From assembly GCA_963821495.1 (NCBI GenBank), contig CAWGEA010000003.1, positions 744,001-808,000 on the forward strand: 64,000 nt of DNA. Direction: 5' to 3'. The notes under the pieces were generated by a model. The model was not told the DNA's origin, searched no databases, and saw only the letters and a program-made list of their open reading frames with translations. Shown in pieces: positions 57,855 through 64,000 of the stretch (position 1 is its first letter; each line of letters begins with the position of its first letter). The position numbers were made by a program, and so were the translations under genes. The DNA comes from AC-32 sp963821495 (lineage in GTDB: Bacteria; Actinomycetota; Thermoleophilia; Gaiellales; Gaiellaceae).

Positions 57855-58331
57855 CTACACCCCCACGATCTGGACGAGCCAGCGCCGGTCGCGCTCGCGG
57901 TCGAGTTCGAGCAAGAGCACGCGCTGCCAGGCGCCGAGGCAGAGCTCGCCGGCGCGGACAGGGATCGACTCGCCCGCCGGCCCGAGCAGCATCGACATGC
58001 AGTGCGCGTGCCCGTTCCCAATCCCAATCCCAATCCCAATCCCAATCCTCTGGTCATCGGGGGAGATGTTCTCGGTGCGGCGGTCCCACTCGTCGTGCGC
58101 GTGGTCGTGCTCGGTCGGGACGAGCCGCTTCAGCATCACTGCGAAGTCCTCGAGGAAGCCGCGCTCCCACTCGTTCACCCGCACCGAGCAGGTCGTGTGC
58201 GGGGAGTAGACGCTACAGATGCCGTCGCGCACGCCACTCTCCCCTACCGCATCCGCGACCTCTTCGGTGATGTCCGTTACGCGCAATCCGCCGGCCGTGC
58301 GCAGCTGCACCTTGCGCTGGACCGACTTCAC
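57855..58331 (-). CDS. YjbQ/UPF0047 protein with a hexanucleotide insertion
   Basis: The gene encodes 158 residues from GTG 58331. The YjbQ fold is complete: GICSVYSPHTTCSVRVNEWERGFLEDFAVMLKRLVP, the acidic/His site WDRRTENISPDD, the NGHAHCMSMLLGPAGESIPVRAGELCLGAWQRVLLLELD segment. Between PDD and NGHAH, where relatives have only a few residues, an (Ile-Gly)5 run is encoded by five copies of a hexamer (58017-58046). It lies next to the metal-binding histidines. YjbQ proteins have been proposed as thiamine-phosphate synthase-like or of unknown function. Confidence 0.88.
   Translation of the reverse strand: MKSVQRKVQLRTAGGLRVTDITEEVADAVGESGVRDGICSVYSPHTTCSVRVNEWERGFLEDFAVMLKRLVPTEHDHAHDEWDRRTENISPDDQRIGIGIGIGIGNGHAHCMSMLLGPAGESIPVRAGELCLGAWQRVLLLELDRERDRRWLVQIVGV
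58017..58046. repeat. Five-copy hexanucleotide microsatellite
   Basis: CCCAAT is repeated five times exactly on the plus strand, ATTGGG on the minus strand. It encodes (Ile-Gly)5 in the YjbQ protein; each gain or loss of one unit keeps the frame. Confidence 0.95.
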
Positions 58332-58532
58332 CGCGTCTGATCCATTCCTGTCGACGCCTCAGGCGACGGATGCCCCTCCCGCGAACGCTGCGTTAGGCTA
58401 CAGAACGGGGGACGAGCCTGCCCGTCGGGAAGTCGTAGCCTTCGCACAACCTTACCGTCGACGGCCGCAGCCAGGTCGCTGCCTTCCCGCCCCCGCAGCG
58501 CGGGAAGAGGCGGAGGCTGCCTTGGGCGCGGG
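58332..58532. other. 201-bp gap
   Basis: It separates the YjbQ start from the clpP remnant. I see no gene, terminator or repeat. Confidence 0.5.
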
Positions 58533-58758
58533 TCAGGGGCCGACCGAGATGGTCGCGATCGCAAGCTTGACGAACTGCATCGTGTCGTAGATGGGACGCC
58601 GGCCTAGACGGAGCCGCCCGGACAGTTGATGTAGAGCGAGATGTCCTTGTCGGGGTCGTCGGACTCGAGATGGAGAAGCTCGGCGACCGTCAGGTTAGCG
58701 ATCTCGTCCTCGATCGGTGTGCCGAGGAAGATGATCCGCTCGTTTGAGGAGATGCGAG
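58533..58758 (-). pseudogene. clpP protease fragment, disrupted
   Basis: The first part reads NERIIFLGTPIEDEIANLTVAELLHLESDDPDKDISLYINCPGGSV, the N-terminal part of ClpP. A TAG follows directly, and after a frameshift the family continues as AGVPIYDTMQFVKLAIATISVGP and then a stop at 58533. The catalytic Ser (in GASAxG), His and Asp are all gone. It is a dead remnant, both ends lost. Confidence 0.75.
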
Positions 58759-58795
58759 TAGAAGGCGCTGCAGCGCCGCAACGTGGTCGCCGCCT

Positions 58796-59044
58796 TTGGC
58801 CGCAGCGCGAGAGCTCCCGCAGCTCAGCTTGATCGACGCGCTCGAGCTGACGCTGCTGGTCGCGCGGAAAGGCCCGCGCCGCCATCCGCGGGTCGCAGCC
58901 CGCTGGTTGCTGCGCTACCTCGAGGAATGCGAGGAGGCGACGCTCGACGAAGCTGCGATGGTCGCGGCTTGCTCGCTGCTCTATCCCGAGACCGCCACGG
59001 GGCGCGGCGCTAACACTTCGGGCCATGGCCGAGAGGGCGACTAG
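58796..59044 (+). CDS. Small helical protein, unknown
   Basis: About 82 residues. The sequence LPQLSLIDALELTLLVARKGPRRHPRVAARWLLRYLEECEEATLDEAAMVAACSLL is compact and helical, and to my memory this pattern recurs in Thermoleophilia genomes. The start is uncertain, with ATG 58783 in another frame and ATG 58796 without a clear ribosome site. It begins just where the clpP fragment ends. Confidence 0.55.
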   Translation: MAAARELPQLSLIDALELTLLVARKGPRRHPRVAARWLLRYLEECEEATLDEAAMVAACSLLYPETATGRGANTSGHGREGD

Positions 59045-59055
59045 CCGGGCCGCGC

Positions 59056-59427
59056 CTAGCCCACCACGCGCATCTCGTAGCGGCTGATCTTGCCGTCGCG
59101 AATCGTCACCTCGACCCGCCGCCGGCGTTCGTGGGCGAACTCGCCGGTCTGCTTCCACCGGTACACCTCGCGCACGTCGCACCCGACCCGGCCCTCGCCG
59201 AGGTCTTCCACCTCGCCCAGCTCCACCTCGGCATCGAGGTTCTCGGGCGGGAAGCCCCAGATCAGCTCCTTCCGCACCTCATCGACCCCGCGCAGCGTTC
59301 GCATGGGAGTGACCCATTCCACGTCCTGTGCGAGAAGCGGGTAGACCGGCTCGCGGTCACCTGTCTTCAGTGAGGCTCCGGCGGCACGAAGAAAGCGAGT
59401 CGCGATCTCGACGTCCTCGGCACTCAT
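59056..59427 (-). CDS. SnoaL/NTF2-like protein
   Basis: A protein of 123 residues from ATG 59427; an ATG at 59463 is 12 residues longer. The NTF2-like cone fold: VEIATRFLRAAGASLKTGDREPVYPLLAQDVEWVTPMRTLRGVDEVRKEL, GRVGCDVREVYRWKQTGEFAHERRRRVEVTIRDGKISRYEMRVVG. It may bind a small hydrophobic ligand or be an isomerase-like protein; no proof. It is followed upstream by the three-gene cluster at 59474-61132 on the same strand. Confidence 0.78.
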   Translation of the reverse strand: MSAEDVEIATRFLRAAGASLKTGDREPVYPLLAQDVEWVTPMRTLRGVDEVRKELIWGFPPENLDAEVELGEVEDLGEGRVGCDVREVYRWKQTGEFAHERRRRVEVTIRDGKISRYEMRVVG

Positions 59428-59473
59428 CGAATCGATCTTAGAACTCCTCTTCAAGGTTGGCATGCACGCGCCC

Positions 59474-59566
59474 TTAGTCGGTCCCGAACTCCCGCTCGGC
59501 GCAGTCCGGGCAGTAGAAGACGACCTCCGGTGGCCCATCGAGTTCGTCCCGGCCGCGCCGCGCCAT
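59474..59566 (-). CDS. 30-residue zinc-knuckle-like microprotein
   Basis: The ATG at 59566 overlaps the stop of the upstream 66-residue gene as ATGA, so it is probably translated. The protein is MARRGRDELDGPPEVVFYC, then PDCAEREFGTD. The CPDCAEREF segment looks like half a zinc ribbon. Such genes are too short for routine annotation. Function is unknown. Confidence 0.45.
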   Translation of the reverse strand: MARRGRDELDGPPEVVFYCPDCAEREFGTD

Positions 59567-59766
59567 CAGGCGGCGACCCGCATACCGATCGCTGGATCGG
59601 CGGGCAGATGTAGCTCGATCAGGGCTTTCGCCAGACGCCACTGGAGACGCACCAACCTGAGCCGGTTCTCCTCCAACTCGTCTCGGCCCGCTCCGAACTC
59701 GCGTAGCGCCAGGCGCTCCGAGACCAGCGTGCGGATCGCCGACTCGAGCCGTTCGACGCTATCCAT
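59566..59766 (-). CDS. Small helical protein, unknown
   Basis: A protein of 66 residues from ATG 59766, overlapping the beta-propeller gene stop by 8 bp and followed by the microprotein with an ATGA overlap. It is a single long helix pair (SVERLESAIRTLVSERLALREFGAGRDELEENRLRLVRLQWRLAKALIELHL). No family recognised. Confidence 0.5.
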   Translation of the reverse strand: MDSVERLESAIRTLVSERLALREFGAGRDELEENRLRLVRLQWRLAKALIELHLPADPAIGMRVAA

Positions 59767-61132
59767 CGAGAGTCCCCCGAAGGTCGCGCACGTACGCATC
59801 CGCCGTGCCGTTGGTGTCGCCGGGGACGAGTCTGGCCCAGGACGAAAAGAGCAGGTAGCGGTTGCCCGCGCTGAACGCGGGGACGCCGTTGGGCACGCTG
59901 GCATCGTGGCCCTGTGCGCCCCTGTTGCTGCGGCTGACGAGCATCGTGCGGTCGGTTCGGAGATCGCGCAGGAAGGCGTCTGTGATGTCGTTGACGTCGC
60001 GCGGAACGAGGTTCGACGCCAGCGAGGCGAAGGCGACGTAGCGGCCGTCGGCGCTGATGCGCGGAGCGCCAATGTTCTCGCCGTTCGCCTGGGCGCCGCT
60101 GCTGCTGACGCTGACCCGCTGCGTGTTCCCGGTCACGCGGTCGTGAACGAAGATGTCCATGGTGCGGTTGGTGTCGCCCGGGACGAGGTTCGACGCCCCC
60201 GAGTGGAAGGCGACGTAGCGACCGTCGGCGCTGATTGAAGGGCCGTTGCTGCCGTTGTGGGTGCGATCGCCCGTGCCCTGCCTGCCACGGCTGTTGACGC
60301 TGACCCGCGTCGTCCTGCCGCTCTTGCGATCGCGGACGAAGACGTCGGTCGTTGCGTTGGTGTCGCCGGGGACGAGGTTCGACGCACCGGACTCGAAGGC
60401 AACGTAGCGGCCATCTGCGCTGATCGCCGACTGCTCACTCTCGCGGTTTCCCTGCCTAGCGCGGCTGCTAACGCTGATGCGCTGCGTCGTTCCCTTGGCG
60501 CGGTCGCGGACGAAAACGTCCGGAGCATGGTTCGTGTCGCCCGGCACCAGGTTGGACGCGCTCGAGCTGAAGGCGACGTAGCGGCCGTTCGGGCTCAGCA
60601 CTGCGAAATCGCTGCGGCCGTTCGCCTGGCGGCCGCCGCTGGCGATGCTGACGCGCGTCGTCCGGTGCGTCTTGCGATCGCGGATGAAGATGTCCTGGGC
60701 GCCGTTGGTGTCTCCGGCAACCAGGTTGGCTGCATCCGAACGGAACAGGACGTAGCGGCCGCCTGCGCTGATCGCCTCGGCGGCTGAGCCGCCAAAGGGA
60801 TCCCTTGTCGCCTTGCCCTGTGCACCCGTGCTGCTGAGGCTCACCCGTGTTGTCCGACCTGTCTTGCGATCGCGGATGAACGCGTCCTGGCGCTTGTTCG
60901 TGTCCCGCGGGACAAGGCCGGCCGAAGCCGAGCTGAAGACGACGTAGCGCGCGTTGGCGCTGATCCCCTCTGCCCAGCTTGGCAGGTTGCCCTGTGCTCC
61001 CTTGCTGGAGACGCTCACACGTACGGTTTTCGGGGCGCTCATCGGCGTCGACGAGGGCGTACCGGCCGCCGCAGCGGAGAGCGCCAGCGCTCCGAGGAGG
61101 AATGAGCTTGCGAATGCGACTGTCTTCTTCAC
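59759..61132 (-). CDS. Secreted beta-propeller (TolB/PD40-like) protein
   Basis: The gene encodes 457 residues from ATG 61132, with GGAGGCGC upstream. An N-terminal signal peptide (MKKTVAFASSFLLGALALSAAAAG) is followed by seven repeats of about 52 residues, each with I-S-A-x-G-R-Y-V-A-F-x-S-x-A-S-N-L-V-P-x-D-T-N and D-x-F-x-R-D. This DTN...DxFxRD pattern is likely a calcium-binding turn. The PD40/TolB propeller fold would bind proteins or saccharides outside the cell. Repeats share high identity, so internal recombination may occur. Function is unknown. Confidence 0.85.
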   Translation of the reverse strand: MKKTVAFASSFLLGALALSAAAAGTPSSTPMSAPKTVRVSVSSKGAQGNLPSWAEGISANARYVVFSSASAGLVPRDTNKRQDAFIRDRKTGRTTRVSLSSTGAQGKATRDPFGGSAAEAISAGGRYVLFRSDAANLVAGDTNGAQDIFIRDRKTHRTTRVSIASGGRQANGRSDFAVLSPNGRYVAFSSSASNLVPGDTNHAPDVFVRDRAKGTTQRISVSSRARQGNRESEQSAISADGRYVAFESGASNLVPGDTNATTDVFVRDRKSGRTTRVSVNSRGRQGTGDRTHNGSNGPSISADGRYVAFHSGASNLVPGDTNRTMDIFVHDRVTGNTQRVSVSSSGAQANGENIGAPRISADGRYVAFASLASNLVPRDVNDITDAFLRDLRTDRTMLVSRSNRGAQGHDASVPNGVPAFSAGNRYLLFSSWARLVPGDTNGTADAYVRDLRGTLDG

Positions 61133-61338
61133 GGTGCGCCTCCTTTGCGGTGTCTCACCTCATGCTCCCGGCCCTCGGCAACACTCCCGTCACGGGCACG
61201 TAATGGTTTCGCTACGGGTTCCGGGCGTGAAGGCGGCGCCGTCCGAGAAGCCGGGGCCGCCCTCGAGACGATGAGCCCCCGGTCAGGTCCGCCGGGTGGA
61301 TCCGTAACGGGCTGCGAGGCGTTGCACCTGTAAGGAAT
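61133..61338. other. 206-bp divergent promoter gap
   Basis: It lies between the propeller gene and the acetyltransferase gene. I see no repeat or palindrome of the operator family here. Confidence 0.5.
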
Positions 61339-61818
61339 TTGCGTGACGCTTCCGTGGTGTCGGCGTACTCCGGAGGATGGGAGATCCGGCCACTTGTTCC
61401 GGAGGAGGTGGAGCGGGTAGCGGCTGTTCTCGGGCTCGCTCGGCTTGAGCAGGGCGACGGCTTCTACCTTGTGGCCTGGAAGAACGACGAGCCAATCGGG
61501 CATGCGTACCTGGCGCTGACAGACCCACCGGAACTCGAGGACGTTTCCGTGCGCCTCGAACATCGCCGCCGTGGAGTTGCTTCGGACCTGACCGCGGCGG
61601 CAGAGCGGGAGTCTCGGGCCCGCGGTTTCGACCGACTCAGGCTCACGGTCGGCATCGAAAATGAACCGGCCCAAGCGCTGTATCGCAGATGCGGATATGT
61701 CGACTCCGGTGTCCCGCCGAAGCGCGTGCAGGGAACGATCCTGCTTCGCAGCGGACCACTCGAAGTCGATGACACCCTCTTGACGTGGGAGAAGCGTCTT
61801 CTAGACGAGGAGTTGTAG
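61339..61818 (+). CDS. GNAT-family N-acetyltransferase
   Basis: The gene encodes 159 residues from TTG 61339, with TAAGGA upstream; a later GTG is possible. The acetyl-CoA motif RRRGVASDLTAAAERESRARGFDRLRLTVGIENEPAQALYRRCGYVDSG is clear (motif A Q/RxxGxG/A as RRRGVA). The substrate is unknown. The gene lies alone between divergent and unrelated genes. Confidence 0.82.
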   Translation: MRDASVVSAYSGGWEIRPLVPEEVERVAAVLGLARLEQGDGFYLVAWKNDEPIGHAYLALTDPPELEDVSVRLEHRRRGVASDLTAAAERESRARGFDRLRLTVGIENEPAQALYRRCGYVDSGVPPKRVQGTILLRSGPLEVDDTLLTWEKRLLDEEL

Positions 61819-61952
61819 TGGAGGCACTCGAGCCCGTCGACGAGGTAGTTGAGAGCCTGTTTGCTCATCCGCGGCTCACCCCAGAGCGCTGACAGCTACC
61901 CCTCCGAGAACGGATGCCTCATGTCCTCGGATGACGGTGTTGTAGCGTCAGC

Positions 61953-62420
61953 GTGGACGTGATGATCACCGAGGCGACCAAGCGGGTCGTCCCCTTTTGT
62001 CCGGGCGACGCGAAGCGCGTTGGCGACGGCTGCTTCTACCTCGACTTCATCGTGTGGCTGAACGGCGGCCGGATCGAGCTGGGCGACCGCGTCGGCTTCA
62101 ACTACGGCTGCTTCGTCAACGGCTACGGCGGCCTCTTCATCGAGGACGACTGTCGGTTCGGCCCGTACGTGATGATCCACACGGCTAACCATGAGCACGA
62201 CGATCCTGAGCAGCCGCTCTGGAGCCTCGGCTGGCGCGACGACGGCCCCCTCCGGATCGGATCGAACTCCTGGATCGGGATGGGAAGCTGCGTCCTGCCG
62301 AGCGTGACCATCGGGCAGGGTTGCATCGTCGGTGCCGGGAGCGTGGTCGCGGGCGACCTTCCGGACTACACCGTCGCGGTCGGCAACCCTGCGAAGGTCA
62401 TCCGCGAGAGGACTCGCTAG
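61953..62420 (+). CDS. Hexapeptide-repeat (LbH) acyltransferase
   Basis: About 155 residues from GTG 61953 (ATG 61962 follows). The left-handed beta-helix repeat is visible: IELGDRVGFNYGCFVNGYGGLFIEDDCRFGPYVMIHTANHEHDDP, then DDGPLRIGSNSWIGMGSCVLPSVTIGQGCIVGAGSVVAGDLPDYTVAVGNPAKVIRERTR, the typical end of O-acetyltransferases of the maa/cysE/wcaF type, with catalytic His in TANHEH. It is followed nine bases later by a glycosyltransferase, so a glycan O-acetylation role is likely. Confidence 0.85.
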   Translation: MDVMITEATKRVVPFCPGDAKRVGDGCFYLDFIVWLNGGRIELGDRVGFNYGCFVNGYGGLFIEDDCRFGPYVMIHTANHEHDDPEQPLWSLGWRDDGPLRIGSNSWIGMGSCVLPSVTIGQGCIVGAGSVVAGDLPDYTVAVGNPAKVIRERTR

Positions 62421-62428
62421 CCGTCTCG

Positions 62429-63595
62429 ATGCGCGTCCTCTTCCTCCAGCGGCAGCCCTGCATACGCGCCCGCAAGCTCGCGGCCGGCCTCCGCAGCGCC
62501 GTGCCCGACATCGAGGTGGGCTTCGCCTATGGGGGCCACACCCTGACCGAGTGGTACGGGCGGGGAGACGAGAGCTTCAACCGTCTCTGGAACATCGGCG
62601 TCGACGGGGCCGGGCTGGCCGCCGTGCTTGACGAGTATGAGCCGGACGTCGTCCACAGCCACAACCTCCCTGACGTGTTCACCGTGCGCGCGAACGAGCT
62701 CGTCGCGGGACTGGTTCCGGTGGTCCACGACGTCCACGACCTCCAGAGCTTGCGCCGGACGGCGTATGAGGACGGCTTCCCCGAGCCGGCCGAACCGCTC
62801 GAGCTGGAGCGCCGCGCGCTCGAGGAGAGCGCCGCCGTCGTGACGGTCTCGGCGGAGTTGATGGATGTGCTTCGCCGCCGCTACAACTTGCCGGAGCGGA
62901 CGCTCGTGCTCCCCAACTACGCCCTGCGTTCGGATCTGCCGCGGCGCCTCACGCGCACGGAGCACTCCGTCCTCAACCCGCGTCTCGTCTACCAGGGGAC
63001 GATCTCCACCAACGGCGGCCACTACGATCTCCGGAGGATCTTCCAGGCGCTCGTCGACGAGGGCTTCGGAGTGGACGTGTACCCGAACCGGGTCGTGGGC
63101 GAGTACCGCGAGCTGGCCGACAACCTGCGGGGCCTGACGTTGCACGAGCCGCGCCCGCCAGCCGACATGCTGCGCGAGCTGGCGCGCTACGACTTTGGCT
63201 GGGCGGGCTTCAACGCGGAGCTCAACAAGCCGCACCTCGACACGGCGCTCCCGAACAAGATCTTTGAGTATCTGGCCTGCGGACTCCCGGTGATCGCGTT
63301 TCCGCATCGTGCGATCCGCCGGCTCCTCGCTGAGGATCTGGGCATCGTGGTCGCCCACCCGCGGGAAATTGCCGCCGAGCTGCTCCGCTGGGACCTCAGG
63401 GAGCTCCGCCGCAGGGTCGGCGCAGCTCGGTCGAGGTTCACGATCGAGACGAACATCCACCGCTTGGTGGAGCTGTACAGAGAGCTGACCGCGCCGAGCA
63501 CGGAGTCCCGGGCGACGGCCTCCAGCGACCGCTCTCATCGAGGCCCGACGAATGGTCGCAAGGGAAGGACGGGCGCTGTGGCTTCGGCGGACTGA
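62429..63595 (+). CDS. GT4-like glycosyltransferase
   Basis: The gene encodes 388 residues from ATG 62429, nine bases after the acyltransferase stop. GT-B motifs: LNPRLVYQGTISTNGGHYDLRRIFQAL, VYPNRVVGEYRELADNLRGLTLHEPRP, FGWAGFNAELNKPHLDTALPNKIFEYLACGLPVIAFPH, with the E-x7-E-like EYLACGLPVIA. N-terminal PDVVHSHNLPDVFTVRANEL is the usual substrate half. It would transfer a nucleotide-sugar residue onto a surface glycan. The C-terminal 30 residues are Ser/Arg/Gly-rich and low complexity. Confidence 0.85.
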   Translation: MRVLFLQRQPCIRARKLAAGLRSAVPDIEVGFAYGGHTLTEWYGRGDESFNRLWNIGVDGAGLAAVLDEYEPDVVHSHNLPDVFTVRANELVAGLVPVVHDVHDLQSLRRTAYEDGFPEPAEPLELERRALEESAAVVTVSAELMDVLRRRYNLPERTLVLPNYALRSDLPRRLTRTEHSVLNPRLVYQGTISTNGGHYDLRRIFQALVDEGFGVDVYPNRVVGEYRELADNLRGLTLHEPRPPADMLRELARYDFGWAGFNAELNKPHLDTALPNKIFEYLACGLPVIAFPHRAIRRLLAEDLGIVVAHPREIAAELLRWDLRELRRRVGAARSRFTIETNIHRLVELYRELTAPSTESRATASSDRSHRGPTNGRKGRTGAVASAD

Positions 63596-63924
63596 GCAAG
63601 ACGATCGCACGGACCGAGCCACACGGAACGGACGCGTCGATAGTGCACCCGGCAAGAATCGAACTTGCGCACGCGGTCTAGGCAACCGCTGAGGCAGCGC
63701 GAGCCGACGCTCGGCGGGCCGAGTCTCGGCTGCCGCCCCGCGACCGAGAACTTCGGTAGACATCATGTGCAGCTCGCGGAAGGATCCGACCTCGTCGGCC
63801 TGCCCCACTTTCGGCTGGAATTCAGATCATCTGAACCGTCGAGCCCGGACTCAAGTCGATCTGCGAATCGCCGCCTCCGCGACATCGACGGCGGCCTCTG
63901 ACTGACGACCGGTCGGTGTTCGCG
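63596..63924. other. 329-bp gap containing a tRNA 3' half
   Basis: Only the tRNA-like segment at 63644-63689 is recognisable. The rest shows no supported gene or repeat. Confidence 0.5.
63644..63689 (-). pseudogene. 3' half of a tRNA (unassigned): possible attachment-site scar
   Basis: On the minus strand: a 5-bp anticodon stem (GCGGT/ACCGC) closing a 7-base loop TGCCTAG, a 4-base variable region, a perfect T-arm (GCAAG, loop TTCGATT, CTTGC), and the 3' acceptor strand CGGGTGC plus discriminator A. The D-arm and 5' acceptor strand are missing. The loop lacks the invariant U33, so the anticodon (formally CCT) cannot be trusted. The end of an integrated element could lie to the right. Confidence 0.45.
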
Positions 63925-64000
63925 ATGGAGGTCGGTGACCCGAACTGGATTCAGCACGCCGAGGCGAACATCGGGCACGTCGCGCACGGAGTCGGTACCG
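63925..64000 (+). CDS. Partial gene running off the window
   Basis: From ATG 63925 the frame reads MEVGDPNWIQHAEANIGHVAHGVG and stays open to the end. A GTG at 63916 is also in frame. The short piece looks protein-like but I cannot assign it. Confidence 0.3.
   Translation, partial: MEVGDPNWIQHAEANIGHVAHGVGT

Noticed and set aside
17574..63689. The two tRNA 3' halves as the two ends (attL/attR) of one 46-kb element.
   Set aside because: Their T-arms and acceptor strands differ and both have the same orientation, so they derive from different tRNAs.
1..64000. CRISPR arrays, rRNA genes, restriction or toxin-antitoxin operons and biosynthetic clusters.
   Set aside because: I looked for regularly spaced repeats, rRNA-like sequence and the relevant protein families and saw none.

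Overview
The window is high-GC DNA with densely packed, often overlapping genes, GTG/TTG starts and GGAGG-type ribosome binding sites. The family content (DUF7144, DUF5661, DUF1918, DUF899, DUF2182, DUF6636, GAP/Sap exporters, phage-holin/alkaline-phosphatase fusions) points to Actinomycetota, most likely a soil Thermoleophilia (Gaiellales/Solirubrobacterales-like). That taxonomic call is inference from gene families; there is no rRNA here.

Region 1 (1-14.5 kb) is a membrane and stress block. It holds a DUF7144 membrane protein, DUF1269, a cytoplasmic arylsulfatase, an operon of a holin-like/alkaline-phosphatase fusion with two YihY proteins, two ion channels, an MFS exporter, DUF5661, a GAP-family exporter coupled to a lysylphosphatidylglycerol-synthase-type flippase, and a PLDc_N/membrane/NfeD operon. 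Seven copies of a 17-19 bp palindrome (TCATCCSNNNCGGGCGATG-like) lie only in the promoter gaps of these genes, often between divergent pairs. I read them as operators of one undescribed regulon. Region 2 (14.5-17.5 kb) has DUF1918, three DUF899 proteins (one with its centre deleted) and a DUF2182 membrane protein.

Region 3 (17.5-29.7 kb) begins at the 3' half of a tRNA-Lys, which looks like an attachment-site scar, followed by an orphan phage terminase. Then come a VWA protein, CorA, and a coupled pair of an NRAMP-like carrier lacking the usual transition-metal residues and a soluble MgtE_N-CBS partner, suggesting magnesium transport. A truncated Kup C-terminus abuts a tandem pair of ~213-bp structured repeats; further small accessory genes and a papain-like protease follow.

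Region 4 (29.7-42 kb) has an Hsp20-hydrolase-RtcB-phosphoribosyltransferase operon ending in a dead capA-like gene, a YbaK deacylase, a second DUF1918, adenosine-specific kinase, dodecin, an FAD oxidoreductase, and a HAD mutase plus GH65 phosphorylase pair. Region 5 (42-54.5 kb) has an MgtA-type P-type ATPase, several broken genes (ackA tail, frameshifted FmdB), a third DUF1918, a Tat-exported flavin oxidoreductase, an insertion sequence, a PAS-LuxR regulator, the second tandem pair of the structured repeat, and an RDD protein. Region 6 (55-64 kb) has ispH, two alpha/beta hydrolases, a YjbQ protein with a hexanucleotide expansion in its active-site loop, a clpP remnant, a beta-propeller protein with two tiny coupled genes, GNAT, a hexapeptide acyltransferase and a glycosyltransferase, and ends near another 3' tRNA half.

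Overall a conserved chromosomal backbone is interspersed with gene fragments (kup, capA, pcm, F420-reductase, ackA, fmdB, clpP, two tRNA halves). The most original signals are the seven-copy operator family and the dimeric repeat found at two loci 26 kb apart.
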